In this document: one piece after another, positions 42,701-51,946 of the stretch
Layout of the letters: every line of letters starts with the position of its first letter
How positions within the stretch are numbered: position 1 is the first letter of the stretch
Source: Arcobacter sp. CECT 8983
GTDB lineage: Bacteria > Campylobacterota > Campylobacteria > Campylobacterales > Arcobacteraceae
Length of the DNA: 64,000 bases
Reading direction: 5' to 3'
Assembly: GCF_004118855.1 (NCBI RefSeq)
Contig: NZ_PDKF01000002.1
Span: 124,001 to 188,000 of the forward strand
The notes under the pieces: model-generated
What the model was told of the DNA's origin: nothing
What the model saw: only the letters and a program-made list of their open reading frames with translations
Database searches by the model: none
Program-made: the position numbers and the translations under genes

Positions 42701-43495
42701 ATAGTTAAAGCAAAGAAAAAATTCGGACAAAATTTTTTAAAAGACAGTACAGTCTTAGATAGGATCATCCAATCGATGCCCAAAAATGATAATAAAATCG
42801 TAGAAATTGGGCCTGGCTTAGGTGATTTGACAGAAAAATTAGTCAAGTACAAAGATACGTTAGCGTATGAAGTAGATACCGATTTAATTGGTATTTTAAA
42901 GACTAAGTTTGCAATTGACATCCACGAGAAGCGTTTTGAACTGATCCACACTGATGTTTTAAAAGCTTGGAATGAAAAAAGTACACTTTATGAAGGAAGC
43001 TATGATTTAATAGCTAACTTACCGTACTATATTGCAACAAATATTATTTTAAGGGCAATTGAAGACGAGAATTGCGAGAATATTATTGTAATGATACAAA
43101 AAGAAGTAGCTCTGAAGTTTGCAGCATCAGAAGGTGAAAAAGAGTTTTCTGGACTTGGTGTTATTACAAAATTGGCTTCAAAAGAGGCAAGGATACTATT
43201 TGATGTACCTCCTGAATCTTTTGAACCAGCTCCAAAAGTTATGTCTTCAATTTTATTTATCAAAAAAGATTTAGATGTAAAACTAGATAAAAGTTTTTTG
43301 AAGTTTTTAAAGGTTTGCTTCTCGCAACCTCGAAAAAAACTTATTAAAAACCTTTCTTCTGTTTATGATAAAAAACTTTTATCTGATGTTTACAGTGACC
43401 TTGAATTAATAGAGACTTTAAGACCTCATGAGCTTAACGCATCTTTGTATAGCCAAATGTATACAAAGGTTAAGAATGGAAAACAACGAAGTTAA
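42701..43495 (+). CDS. rsmA: 16S rRNA dimethyladenosine transferase RsmA (KsgA); ATA start
   Basis: 264 residues. Dimethylates two adenosines in helix 45 of 16S rRNA. The conserved N-terminus KKKFGQNFLKD lies upstream of the first ATG (42776), so the true start is earlier. In frame only GAG AAG GTT ATA separate the stop TAG at 42689 from that motif. AGGAG at 42690-42694 stands six bases before ATA 42701, giving ATA-GTT-AAA-GCA as the start. The SAM motif EIGPGLGDLT and catalytic NLPYYIA are intact. It overlaps RNase J by 20 bases at the head of a long operon. Confidence 0.9.
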   Translation: MVKAKKKFGQNFLKDSTVLDRIIQSMPKNDNKIVEIGPGLGDLTEKLVKYKDTLAYEVDTDLIGILKTKFAIDIHEKRFELIHTDVLKAWNEKSTLYEGSYDLIANLPYYIATNIILRAIEDENCENIIVMIQKEVALKFAASEGEKEFSGLGVITKLASKEARILFDVPPESFEPAPKVMSSILFIKKDLDVKLDKSFLKFLKVCFSQPRKKLIKNLSSVYDKKLLSDVYSDLELIETLRPHELNASLYSQMYTKVKNGKQRS

Positions 43496-45428
43496 AGTAC
43501 AAGTACAAGAACAAAACGAAAATAAGCCTAAACAGCAACAACAAGAAAAAAAACAAACTACAAATAAACCAAATAATCAAAATCAAAAAACTGATAAGAG
43601 TGATAAAAAAGTTTATAACAAAAAGAGAAGACCTACTAATAATAGAGCAAAAACTAATGCGAGTAAGTCTACAAAAACATGGAATGCTGATTTAAGAAAA
43701 GCATATATAATCAATGAAAAATCTCATAAAAATAGATTAAACCCTCACAATAAACTAAATCTTTCAACTAATGCAAAAGTTAGAATTACTCCATTAGGTG
43801 GATTAGGTGAGATTGGTGGAAATATGATGGTAATTGAAACTGAAAACAATGCAGTTATTGTTGATGTTGGAATGAGTTTCCCTGATGAAAATATGCATGG
43901 TGTTGATATTTTAATTCCTGATTTTACATATATTAGAGAAATCAAAGATAAAATTGAAGCAGTTATAATTACTCATGGGCATGAAGATCATATTGGTGCT
44001 ATGCCTTATTTATATAAAGAGATGCAGTTTCCTATTTATGGAACCTCTTTACCTCTAGAAATGATTGGTTCAAAATTTGATGAACACAAAATGAAAGAGT
44101 ATAGAAAACTATTTAGACCAGTTGAAAAAAGAGTTCCAATTAAAATTGGTGATTTTGAAATTGAGTGGATTCACATCACTCACTCTATTATTGATTCATC
44201 TTCATTAGCAATTACAACTGAAGCTGGAACAATTATTCATACAGGTGATTTTAAAATTGACCACACTCCAATAGATGGTTTCCCAACAGATTTACATAGA
44301 TTTGCACATTATGGTGAAAAGGGTGTTTTACTTTTAATGTCTGACTCTACTAACTCTCACTCTCCAGGTTTTACTAAAACTGAAAAAACTGTAGGACCAA
44401 CTTTTGATAGACTATTTTCTACTTCAAAAGGAAGAGTTATTATGTCAACATTCTCTTCAAATATCCATAGAGTTGCACAAGCAATTGAGCATGGAATTAA
44501 GTATGGAAGAAAAATCTGTGTTATTGGAAGATCTATGGAAAAGAACTTAGATATTGCAATGAGTTTAGGATATATAAAATTTCCAAAAGATCAATTTATC
44601 GATGCCCATGAAGTAAATAAATATGAAGATAAAGAAGTTTTAATTGTGACTACTGGAAGTCAAGGTGAGTCTATGTCAGCTCTTTATAGAATGTCAATTC
44701 ATGAGCATAGACATGTAAAGATTAAACCAGGTGATCAAATCATTTTATCAGCTAAAGCTATTCCTGGAAATGAGGCTAGTGTATCTGGTATTATCAATCA
44801 TTTATTAAAAGCTGGTGCACAAGTTGCATATCAAGACTTTAGTGAAATTCATGTATCAGGACATGCTGCACAAGAAGAACAAAAATTAATGATTAGACTT
44901 GTTAAACCTAAATTCTTTATGCCAATTCACGGTGAATATAACCATGCCTTAAAGCATGCAAAGACAGGTATTGATTGTGGAGTACTAGAAAGAAATACTT
45001 ATATAATGAGTGATGGAGAACAAGTAGAAGTAACACCTAAATATCTTAAAAAAGCAAGATCAGTTAAGACTGGAAAAGTATATATTGATAATCAAATGAA
45101 TCATAAAATTGCAGATGACATTGTAATTGATAGACAAACTATGGCAAACGAAGGTGTTGTTATGATTGTTGGTCAAGTTAATGCAAATGATAGAAAAATG
45201 GAAACTAAACCAAAAGTTACTTCATTTGGACTTGTTCCAAACAAACAAGATAGAAACTTTGCCAAAGAGATTGAAGATATTTTAGAGACTTTCTTACAAA
45301 ATGCAAGAGAGGGAGTATTTAAAAATAATAGATACTTAGAAGATGAATTAAGAAAAGTTGTTAGAAAACACTGTTTCAGAAAATATAAAAAATACCCAAT
45401 GATTGTACCAACACTATTTGTACAATAA
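43476..45428 (+). CDS. rnj: Ribonuclease J
   Basis: 650 residues. Metallo-beta-lactamase/beta-CASP RNase with catalytic HGHEDHIGAMPY, HTGDF, and ATTGSQGE-like and HVSGHA motifs. The first 90 residues are a low-complexity Gln/Asn/Lys-rich extension, as in Helicobacter RNase J, where it aids interaction with the helicase RhpA. I place the start at ATG 43476 (AAAGG six bases before); the frame is open 16 codons further up but without a ribosome site. RNase J is the main mRNA decay nuclease in this group. Confidence 0.94.
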   Translation: MENNEVKVQVQEQNENKPKQQQQEKKQTTNKPNNQNQKTDKSDKKVYNKKRRPTNNRAKTNASKSTKTWNADLRKAYIINEKSHKNRLNPHNKLNLSTNAKVRITPLGGLGEIGGNMMVIETENNAVIVDVGMSFPDENMHGVDILIPDFTYIREIKDKIEAVIITHGHEDHIGAMPYLYKEMQFPIYGTSLPLEMIGSKFDEHKMKEYRKLFRPVEKRVPIKIGDFEIEWIHITHSIIDSSSLAITTEAGTIIHTGDFKIDHTPIDGFPTDLHRFAHYGEKGVLLLMSDSTNSHSPGFTKTEKTVGPTFDRLFSTSKGRVIMSTFSSNIHRVAQAIEHGIKYGRKICVIGRSMEKNLDIAMSLGYIKFPKDQFIDAHEVNKYEDKEVLIVTTGSQGESMSALYRMSIHEHRHVKIKPGDQIILSAKAIPGNEASVSGIINHLLKAGAQVAYQDFSEIHVSGHAAQEEQKLMIRLVKPKFFMPIHGEYNHALKHAKTGIDCGVLERNTYIMSDGEQVEVTPKYLKKARSVKTGKVYIDNQMNHKIADDIVIDRQTMANEGVVMIVGQVNANDRKMETKPKVTSFGLVPNKQDRNFAKEIEDILETFLQNAREGVFKNNRYLEDELRKVVRKHCFRKYKKYPMIVPTLFVQ

Positions 45429-45438
45429 GGAAATAAAA

Positions 45439-46404
45439 ATGGATTTCAATAAAATTGCAAGTGATGTATTAGAGATTGAAGCTAATGAATTATTATTAGC
45501 AGCTAAAAATATCAAAGATTTTGATATAGAAAAAGCAGTTGATTTAGTAGTTTCTTGCAAGGGAAAACTTATTGTAACAGGAGTAGGGAAGTCTGGTTTA
45601 GTTGGAGCTAAGATAGCTGCAACATTAGCTAGTACTGGAACATCATCTTTTTTCCTTCATCCAACAGAAGCTATGCATGGTGACTTAGGAATGATTGGAA
45701 AAAATGATATTGTATTAGCAATATCTTATAGTGGTGAAAGCGAGGAGTTAATACAACTTCTTCCCCACCTTAAAAGATTTGATATTCCATTGATTGCAAT
45801 GGCTAAAACTAAAGAATCAACTCTTGGTAAATACTCTGATTTCTTTATTAATATCTCTGTATCAAAAGAGGCTTGTCCTTTAGATACAGCTCCTACTTCA
45901 TCTACAACATTAACTATGGCTATGGGAGATGCATTGGCTGTTTGTTTAATGAAAAAGAGAGATTTCAAAAAAGAAGATTTTGCTTCGTTTCATCCAGGTG
46001 GTAGCTTAGGGAAGAAGTTATTTATTAAAGTAGATGACTTATTAAGACGGGATAATTTACCTGTTGTTTCACGTGAAACAAAGTTAAAAGATGCAATCGT
46101 AACTATGAGTGAAGGAAGACTAGGAAGTATACTTATTGTTGATGAAAACAGTAGATTAAGTTCAGTTCTTAGTGATGGAGATTTAAGAAGAGCATTAATG
46201 TCAAATGATTTCTCTTTAGATTGTAAAATAGAAGATATATCTACTAAAAATCCAAAAACAGTAAAAGATAAAAATATCTTAGCAAGTGATGCACTAAGAA
46301 TCATAGAAGAGTATAAAATTCAAGTGTTAATAGTTACGGATGAAGAGGGTAAAGTTGAAGGAATTTTACATATTCATGATCTAATTGAAGCAGGAATCAA
46401 ATAA
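45439..46404 (+). CDS. kdsD: Arabinose-5-phosphate isomerase (KpsF/GutQ family)
   Basis: 321 residues: SIS sugar-isomerase domain (about 30-190; GVGKSGLVGAKIAATLASTGT, HPTEAMHGDLG, SYSGESEEL) followed by two CBS domains. Makes arabinose 5-phosphate for Kdo, part of lipid A core synthesis. The start is ATG 45439, preceded by AAGGAAA; the frame is open 12 codons earlier inside rnj. A perfect parS palindrome (46065-46080) lies inside the coding region, spelling VSRET. Confidence 0.93.
   Translation: MDFNKIASDVLEIEANELLLAAKNIKDFDIEKAVDLVVSCKGKLIVTGVGKSGLVGAKIAATLASTGTSSFFLHPTEAMHGDLGMIGKNDIVLAISYSGESEELIQLLPHLKRFDIPLIAMAKTKESTLGKYSDFFINISVSKEACPLDTAPTSSTTLTMAMGDALAVCLMKKRDFKKEDFASFHPGGSLGKKLFIKVDDLLRRDNLPVVSRETKLKDAIVTMSEGRLGSILIVDENSRLSSVLSDGDLRRALMSNDFSLDCKIEDISTKNPKTVKDKNILASDALRIIEEYKIQVLIVTDEEGKVEGILHIHDLIEAGIK
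46065..46080. other. parS site inside kdsD
   Basis: TGTTTCACGTGAAACA, identical to the site at 40633, placed within the linker before the first CBS domain of kdsD and tolerated as codons. Confidence 0.85.
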
Positions 46405-47201
46405 TGAAAAAACAAGAAGAAGAGACAACAGAATTAACAAGACTTAATAAGTTTATTTCTCACAATAGTAGTTACTCAAGAAGAGAAGCAGATAAAATAA
46501 TAGAAGAAGGAAGAGTTACAATAAATGGAAAACCTGTAACGAATCTTTCAACTAAAGTATCTCCTAATGATGAAGTTAAAATTGGGAAAAAACTTATAAA
46601 AGAAGATAAAAATAGAATGTACACAGTAATAATGTATAATAAACCAAAAGGGGAGTTAGTAACTAAAAATGACCCACAAGGTAGAAAGACTGTTTTTGAT
46701 TCTTTAGATAAAAAATATAAACACTTTATGCCAATTGGAAGATTAGATTATGCTAGTGAAGGTTTAATTCTTTTAACTGATTCTGTTGATGTTGCGAATA
46801 AATTAATGCATTCTAAATTAGAAAGAATCTACAAAATAAAAGTAGATGGTGAAATTCATCCAAAAGTAGAAGAGGCAATGTTACATGGTCTAGAACTTGA
46901 AGATGCTAGCACTGGAGCTCATGAAAAATCAAAGATTAAATCTATGAATTTTGAACCTTTCGTTGCTTATCAGATTTTGACTAATAACAAAAATTTTTCT
47001 AAACTAAAAGTTGCAATTACTGAAGGTAAGAATAGAGAATTAAGAAGATTTTTTGGACACTTTGGTTTAAATGTAATGGACTTAAAAAGATTTGAATTTG
47101 GTGGAATGACATTAAACAATCTTCCTACTGGAAAGAGTAGATATTTAACTAAGGATGAATACAAAGATTTAAGATCTTTTATAAACGCACAAGATGACTG
47201 A
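46404..47201 (+). CDS. RsuA/RluB-family pseudouridine synthase
   Basis: 265 residues. An N-terminal S4 RNA-binding domain (LNKFISHNSSYSRREADKIIEEGRVTING) is followed by the catalytic domain with the Asp motif PIGRLDYASEGLILLT and EGKNRELRRFFGHFG. This matches the RluB/RluE/RsuA group; RluB (23S U2605) is most likely. It starts at TAATG on the kdsD stop. Confidence 0.92.
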   Translation: MKKQEEETTELTRLNKFISHNSSYSRREADKIIEEGRVTINGKPVTNLSTKVSPNDEVKIGKKLIKEDKNRMYTVIMYNKPKGELVTKNDPQGRKTVFDSLDKKYKHFMPIGRLDYASEGLILLTDSVDVANKLMHSKLERIYKIKVDGEIHPKVEEAMLHGLELEDASTGAHEKSKIKSMNFEPFVAYQILTNNKNFSKLKVAITEGKNRELRRFFGHFGLNVMDLKRFEFGGMTLNNLPTGKSRYLTKDEYKDLRSFINAQDD

Positions 47202-48390
47202 CTTATCAAACATATTACGTCCACAAACTTTAAATGAGTTTATAGGACAAAAACATATAATCGGTAAAGATAAAACATTATATAAACTAATTGAGAAAAA
47301 AGAGATACCACATCTCTTTTTTTATGGTAAGCCAGGAACAGGTAAAACTACTTTAGCAAAAATCATTGCAAAAAATATCAATACAGACTATTATTACTTT
47401 AATGCAACAACAATAAAAATTGATGATTTAAGAAAGGTATTTATAAAATATAAAAATGCTTTACTTAAGCCTATCGTTTTTATTGATGAAGTGCATAGAC
47501 TATCAAAGAATCAACAAGAAGTACTTCTTCCAATAATGGAAAATTATGAAGCAATTATAATCGGTGCAAGTACAGAAAACCCATTTTTTACATTAACTAA
47601 TGCAATAAGGTCTAGATCTTTTTTATATGAATTCAAAGCCTTTACTAAAGAAGAGATGGAAGAGGTTTTAAAAAGAACATTTAACTATATTGATTATACG
47701 ATAGATAAGGATGCTAGAGAGTATTTAATCTTATCAAGTAGTGGTGATGCAAGGGCAATGCTTAATTTGCTTAATTTCGCCGTTAAAATTGATTCTCACA
47801 TAACAATGAAAATATTAAAAGAACTAAGAGAATATCCTATTGGAGATGGAGTTAGTTCAAAAGATAGTCACTATGATTTAGCAAGTGCTATGATTAAATC
47901 AATTAGAGGTTCTGATGTAGATGCAGCACTTTATTATATGGCAAGACTAATTGATGGCGGAGAGAGTGTTGAATTTATTACTAGAAGATTAGTTATTCAT
48001 GCAAGTGAAGATATTGGAAATGCAAATCCAAATGCACTTACTATGGCAGTAAATACTATGGTTGCAACATCAAAAATAGGATATCCAGAAAGTAGGATTA
48101 TACTTTCTCAATGTATTATTTATTTAACTTCATGTCCTAAATCAAATGCTTCATATATGGGTATTAATAAAGCACTTGGTGATGTACAAAATGGTAGAAT
48201 ATTAGAGATTCCAAAACACCTAAGAGATAGTCATATTGGATATAAATATCCCCATGATTATGGTGGATGGGTAGAACAGCAATATTTAGTTGAACCAACA
48301 AGATATTATGATTCATTAAATGTTGGCTATGAAAAAACATTAAATGAGTGGCTGAAAAAAATTAAAAATAAAGACTTAGGGGAAAAATAG
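47194..48390 (+). CDS. rarA: Replication-associated recombination protein RarA (MgsA)
   Basis: 398 residues. AAA+ ATPase of the RarA/WRNIP1 family, acting at stalled replication forks. LRPQTLNEFIGQKHIIG at the N-terminus, Walker A YGKPGTGKTT, Walker B VFIDEVHRL, sensor TENPFFTLTNAIRSRS, and the C-terminal YKYPHDYGGWVEQQYL are diagnostic. Slightly shorter than E. coli RarA (447). It overlaps the preceding gene by 8 bases and abuts hemJ. Confidence 0.94.
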   Translation: MTDLSNILRPQTLNEFIGQKHIIGKDKTLYKLIEKKEIPHLFFYGKPGTGKTTLAKIIAKNINTDYYYFNATTIKIDDLRKVFIKYKNALLKPIVFIDEVHRLSKNQQEVLLPIMENYEAIIIGASTENPFFTLTNAIRSRSFLYEFKAFTKEEMEEVLKRTFNYIDYTIDKDAREYLILSSSGDARAMLNLLNFAVKIDSHITMKILKELREYPIGDGVSSKDSHYDLASAMIKSIRGSDVDAALYYMARLIDGGESVEFITRRLVIHASEDIGNANPNALTMAVNTMVATSKIGYPESRIILSQCIIYLTSCPKSNASYMGINKALGDVQNGRILEIPKHLRDSHIGYKYPHDYGGWVEQQYLVEPTRYYDSLNVGYEKTLNEWLKKIKNKDLGEK

Positions 48391-48924
48391 ATGGACTTTC
48401 TTTTAGATTACTATTTGTGGATACTTGTTTTTCATATAGTAGCAGTGATGTCGTGGATGGCAATGTTATTTTATCAACCAAGACTTTATGTATATCATAC
48501 AGAGCATAAAGATAAAAAAGAGTTTGTAGAAGTTGTTAAAATACAAGAATTAAAAATGTATAAATACATTGGTATGCCAGCTATGTGGGCAACTTTAGTT
48601 AGTGGATTTTTAATGGTAGCTATTAATCCTGATTTATTAAAAGGAGATGGTTGGCTTCATGCAAAGATATTTTTTGTATTACTTCTTGTTGCTTACTCTT
48701 TTTCTTTGGGATATTATAGAAAAGAGCTTGAAAAAGGAAACTATAAAAAAGAAGGAAAATTTTTTAGAGCTTATAATGAAGTTCCAACAGTATTAGCAGT
48801 TCTTATTGTTGGATATGTAGTGACAAAAACTTTTTCACTTAGTTTTACAATTATTACTTTATTAATAGGAAGTTTTATAATATATAAAGTATTAAACCAA
48901 AAATCAAAAGAAAAGAAGAATTAA
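48391..48924 (+). CDS. hemJ: Protoporphyrinogen oxidase HemJ
   Basis: 177 residues with four to five membrane helices; the HIVAVMSWMAMLFYQPRLYVYH segment (about 16-37) with its conserved His, and WLHAKIFFVLLL, match HemJ (formerly UPF0093). It oxidises protoporphyrinogen IX in heme synthesis at the inner membrane. It directly follows rarA with no gap and overlaps phoH by one base. Confidence 0.9.
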   Translation: MDFLLDYYLWILVFHIVAVMSWMAMLFYQPRLYVYHTEHKDKKEFVEVVKIQELKMYKYIGMPAMWATLVSGFLMVAINPDLLKGDGWLHAKIFFVLLLVAYSFSLGYYRKELEKGNYKKEGKFFRAYNEVPTVLAVLIVGYVVTKTFSLSFTIITLLIGSFIIYKVLNQKSKEKKN

Positions 48925-50339
48925 TGAGTTTTGAAAAAGTTTATGTTCTAGATACAAATATTTTACTTGAAGATGCAACAAATATTTTTAAGTTAAGTGA
49001 TGAAAAAAAGAATTTAATTGTTTTACCAGAAACAGTACTTGATGAAATTGATAGCAAAAAAAGTGGTTTTGATGAGATAAACTTTCAAGCAAGAGAGTTT
49101 GCAAGAATCTTAGAAAATTCGAAAATCATTGGCACAAAAAAAGAAGAAAACTTTAAAATAGTAAGACTAGAGATACATAGCCAAAAAGAGGCAATAATAG
49201 ATATTATTTCATGTGAAGAGTATGATATAAATACTAAAAATGTAGCTTTAAATATTATAAATGATAGAAAAATACTTGAAGTAGGACTTTTTGCAAAAAG
49301 ACACTATGATGAAAATACAACTTTTCTTTCTTTAGATATTATGGCAAGAACTAGAGCTGTATCTTTAGATTTAAATACTGATTCTTTACTTGGTTCAAAT
49401 CAAGAAGATTTTAATTATGAGTTTATTAAAACTATTGAAATAAAGTTTGAAGATACAGAGCATTTAGATAATACTTTAATCACTGAATTAGATAGTGAAT
49501 ATGCACCCCACAATTTTAATTACTGTTTTAAAGTAAAAAGTTCAGACCAAGTTATTCTTGCTACAGTTCAAAATAAAAGAGTAGTTTTATTAGATGAAGG
49601 GGAAATGAGAAATCAAATTATTACTCCTTTAAATAAAGAGCAACTATTCTTTTCATGTGGAATACTATCTCATTTTTATAATGTACTTATTGTTGAAGCA
49701 AAAGCAGGTTCTGGTAAAACTTTACTTGCATTAAGTGGAGCATTAAAGTTAATTAGACAAAAAAACTATCAAAGAGTAATTTACATTAGAAACTCAATTG
49801 AATCCCTTGACAAAGGTGAAGATGTAGGATATTTACCTGGATATGAAGAGAAATTTAGAATCTATAATCACCCATTAATGGATAGTTTAGACTATATAAT
49901 TAGAACAGAGCATAAAAGAAGACAAGCAAATAAAAAGAATGCAGAGAATATTCAAGAGTTAGATGATCAAGAAGTAACTCAAAGAATAGAACAAATGATT
50001 CAAAACTATGGAATAGAGACAATGTGGGTAGGGGAAATGAGAGGAAGAACTCTTTCTAATGCCTTTGTTATAATTGATGAAGCACAAAATATGTCAAACA
50101 AAACTATGCAAATGGTTTTATCTAGAGTTGATAATACTTGTAAAGTTGTAATTTTAGGAAGTAATAAACAAATTGATAACTTCTATGTAAATAAACATAC
50201 AAATGCATTAACTACTCTTTTAAAATCTACAAAAAATGAAAACTCACTTATAAATATCTTTGCAATTAGGTTACAAAAAGTATTAAGAGGTCCAATTACT
50301 GAATGGGCAGAGCAGATATTTACTTCAAAAAATAGATAA
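48924..50339 (+). CDS. PhoH-family ATPase with N-terminal PIN domain
   Basis: 471 residues. PIN nuclease-like domain at about 5-145 (YVLDTNILLED, with further acidic residues LPETVLDEID and LSLDIMAR) and a PhoH P-loop domain (VEAKAGSGKTLLALSGAL near 255-272; Walker B FVIIDEAQNMS; GSNKQIDN). Proteins of this PhoH2-like layout are RNA helicase-nucleases related to YlaK. End of the rsmA operon. Confidence 0.9.
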   Translation: MSFEKVYVLDTNILLEDATNIFKLSDEKKNLIVLPETVLDEIDSKKSGFDEINFQAREFARILENSKIIGTKKEENFKIVRLEIHSQKEAIIDIISCEEYDINTKNVALNIINDRKILEVGLFAKRHYDENTTFLSLDIMARTRAVSLDLNTDSLLGSNQEDFNYEFIKTIEIKFEDTEHLDNTLITELDSEYAPHNFNYCFKVKSSDQVILATVQNKRVVLLDEGEMRNQIITPLNKEQLFFSCGILSHFYNVLIVEAKAGSGKTLLALSGALKLIRQKNYQRVIYIRNSIESLDKGEDVGYLPGYEEKFRIYNHPLMDSLDYIIRTEHKRRQANKKNAENIQELDDQEVTQRIEQMIQNYGIETMWVGEMRGRTLSNAFVIIDEAQNMSNKTMQMVLSRVDNTCKVVILGSNKQIDNFYVNKHTNALTTLLKSTKNENSLINIFAIRLQKVLRGPITEWAEQIFTSKNR

Positions 50340-50390
50340 TTTATTAAAAATTAGATACCTTTATGTATTAAAATATGTAAAGGTATTCAA

Positions 50391-51320
50391 ATGAAAATTG
50401 TATTTTTAGACACAAAAACTTTAGGAAATGATATTTCACTTGATAAGTTTGAAACTTTAGGTGAAGTAATAAAATATGAAACTACAAATTCACGTGAAAC
50501 ATTGCAAAGAGTCCAAGATTGTGATGTAGTAGTTACAAATAAAGTAGTACTTTCAAAAGAAATAATAGAAAAATCAAATTTTAAACTTATTTGTATAACT
50601 GCAACAGGAACTAATAATGTTGACCTAGAAGCAGCTGCTAAAGCAAATATTGAAGTTAAAAATGTAACTGACTATTCCACTTCAAGTGTAGCCCAACTAA
50701 CAATAACTTTAGTGTTAGAGCTTATTCAAAAGATTTCCTATTATAAAGAGTATGTTGATTCTCTTCAATGGTCAAGAAGCAATCTTTTCACACATGTTGA
50801 CAAACCATTCTTTGAATTAAAAAACAAAAAATGGGGAATAATTGGACTTGGTAATATTGGAAAAGAAGTTGCAAAAATAGCAAATGCCTTTGGAAGTGAA
50901 GTTAATTATTATTCTACTTCTGGTAAGAATTTAAATACAGATTATAATAATATAAGTCTAGAAGAGCTACTTAAAACTTCAGATATAATTACAATACATT
51001 CTCCACTTAATGATTCAACATACAATTTGCTAAATAAAACAAATTTAAGTTTGCTAAAAGAAGATGCTATTTTAGTAAATGTAGGGCGTGGTGGAATTAT
51101 AAATGAAGATGATTTATCTGCAAAGCTAGATTCAACTAAAAGCTTATATTGTGGGCTTGATGTTGTAGAAAAAGAGCCAATTGAAGAGAGTAGTCCATTA
51201 TTAAAAATCAAAAATAAAGACAGATTAATTTTAACACCACATATTGCATGGTCATCAATAGAAGCTAGGACAACTTTAATAAATAAAGTATTTGACAATA
51301 TAAAATCTTTTGTATTATAA
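50391..51320 (+). CDS. D-2-hydroxyacid dehydrogenase
   Basis: 309 residues, standard family length. NAD-binding GLGNIGKEVAKIANAFG (about 154-170) and the catalytic Arg (VNVGRGGIINEDDL), Glu (VVEKEP) and His (LTPHIAWSS) are all present. It reduces a 2-keto acid; hydroxypyruvate or glycerate-type activity is possible but not shown. A degenerate parS-like sequence lies near its 5' end. Confidence 0.9.
   Translation: MKIVFLDTKTLGNDISLDKFETLGEVIKYETTNSRETLQRVQDCDVVVTNKVVLSKEIIEKSNFKLICITATGTNNVDLEAAAKANIEVKNVTDYSTSSVAQLTITLVLELIQKISYYKEYVDSLQWSRSNLFTHVDKPFFELKNKKWGIIGLGNIGKEVAKIANAFGSEVNYYSTSGKNLNTDYNNISLEELLKTSDIITIHSPLNDSTYNLLNKTNLSLLKEDAILVNVGRGGIINEDDLSAKLDSTKSLYCGLDVVEKEPIEESSPLLKIKNKDRLILTPHIAWSSIEARTTLINKVFDNIKSFVL
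50486..50501. other. Degenerate parS-like site
   Basis: AAATTCACGTGAAACA matches 13 of 16 bases of the two perfect sites at 40633 and 46065, keeping the CACGTG core and the full right half. Confidence 0.4.
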
Positions 51321-51339
51321 TACATACTATAATATGTAT
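51320..51339. promoter_or_regulatory. Inverted repeat over the -10 box of the Phd-like gene
   Basis: ATACATA (51320-51326) and TATGTAT (51333-51339) form a perfect 7-base inverted repeat whose centre overlaps a TATAAT box (51328-51333), just before AGGAG and the ATG at 51350. Binding there would block the promoter, as in autoregulated antitoxin genes. Confidence 0.5.
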
Positions 51340-51349
51340 AGGAGTACAC

Positions 51350-51814
51350 ATGAATCTGTTGCAATATAAATCAGATGAGATGGTTTCATCTACAGAGTTA
51401 ATTAGAAAGAGTAAAAACATCTTTAATAAGCTTCAAAAAAAAGAGATTGAGAAGGCTGTAATATTAAGAGATGGTAAACCTCAGTTTATGCTTTTAGATT
51501 TTGATACTTATGAAGAGTTGATGAGTGAATACCTATCTTTAAAACAACTTTTAGAAAAAGATGAAAAAAAAGTTAAAAAGAATAAAGTAAAAAAAGTTGA
51601 AATTGAAGAAGAACTTTTACAAATTGATGATTCTTATGATGATGAAGAAGAGATAAAAAAAGATGAATTGGAAGAAGCTTTAGCTCAAATAGAAAAATTA
51701 GGACTAGAAGAAAAAAGTGATGAAATCTTAGAAACAAAAGATGATTTAGAGATTGAAATTGATATTAAAGAGATTAATAAAGAGAAACAACCTTTAAAAG
51801 ATTTCTGGGAGTAA
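51350..51814 (+). CDS. Phd/YefM-like protein with long acidic tail, no toxin partner
   Basis: 154 residues. Residues about 8-58 (MVSSTELIRKSKNIFNKL ... AVILRDGKPQFMLLDFDTYEEL) resemble the DNA-binding fold of Phd/YefM antitoxins. The rest is highly charged: a lysine cluster near 72-84, then many Glu/Asp to the C-terminus. No toxin gene follows; the next gene is 132 bases away and is a DNA methyltransferase. The promoter carries a palindrome that may be its own operator. It may be a stand-alone regulator rather than an antitoxin. Confidence 0.7.
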   Translation: MNLLQYKSDEMVSSTELIRKSKNIFNKLQKKEIEKAVILRDGKPQFMLLDFDTYEELMSEYLSLKQLLEKDEKKVKKNKVKKVEIEEELLQIDDSYDDEEEIKKDELEEALAQIEKLGLEEKSDEILETKDDLEIEIDIKEINKEKQPLKDFWE

Positions 51815-51838
51815 ATATTAAAGTATAGATTTAGAATC

Positions 51839-51868
51839 AATAAAAGAATTGTTTAACTTTTATTTTAA
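51839..51868 (+). terminator. Weak terminator-like hairpin after the Phd-like gene
   Basis: AATAAAAG (51839-51846) and CTTTTATT (51857-51864) with a 10-base loop, followed by TT. All-AT apart from one pair, so low stability. Confidence 0.35.
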
Positions 51869-51946
51869 GAAAGAAATTACTATTTAGGATTTTAATGCAC
51901 TCTAAATACAATTTGGTTAAAATTAGCTTTTTTAAAGGGTTTTATA

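Noticed and set aside
43428-43475. 16-codon upstream extension of RNase J
   Set aside because: Lies wholly within rsmA with no ribosome site; the ATG at 43476 has AAAGG at proper distance.
45403-45438. 12-codon upstream extension of kdsD
   Set aside because: Lies largely within the end of rnj; AAGGAAA precedes the ATG at 45439.
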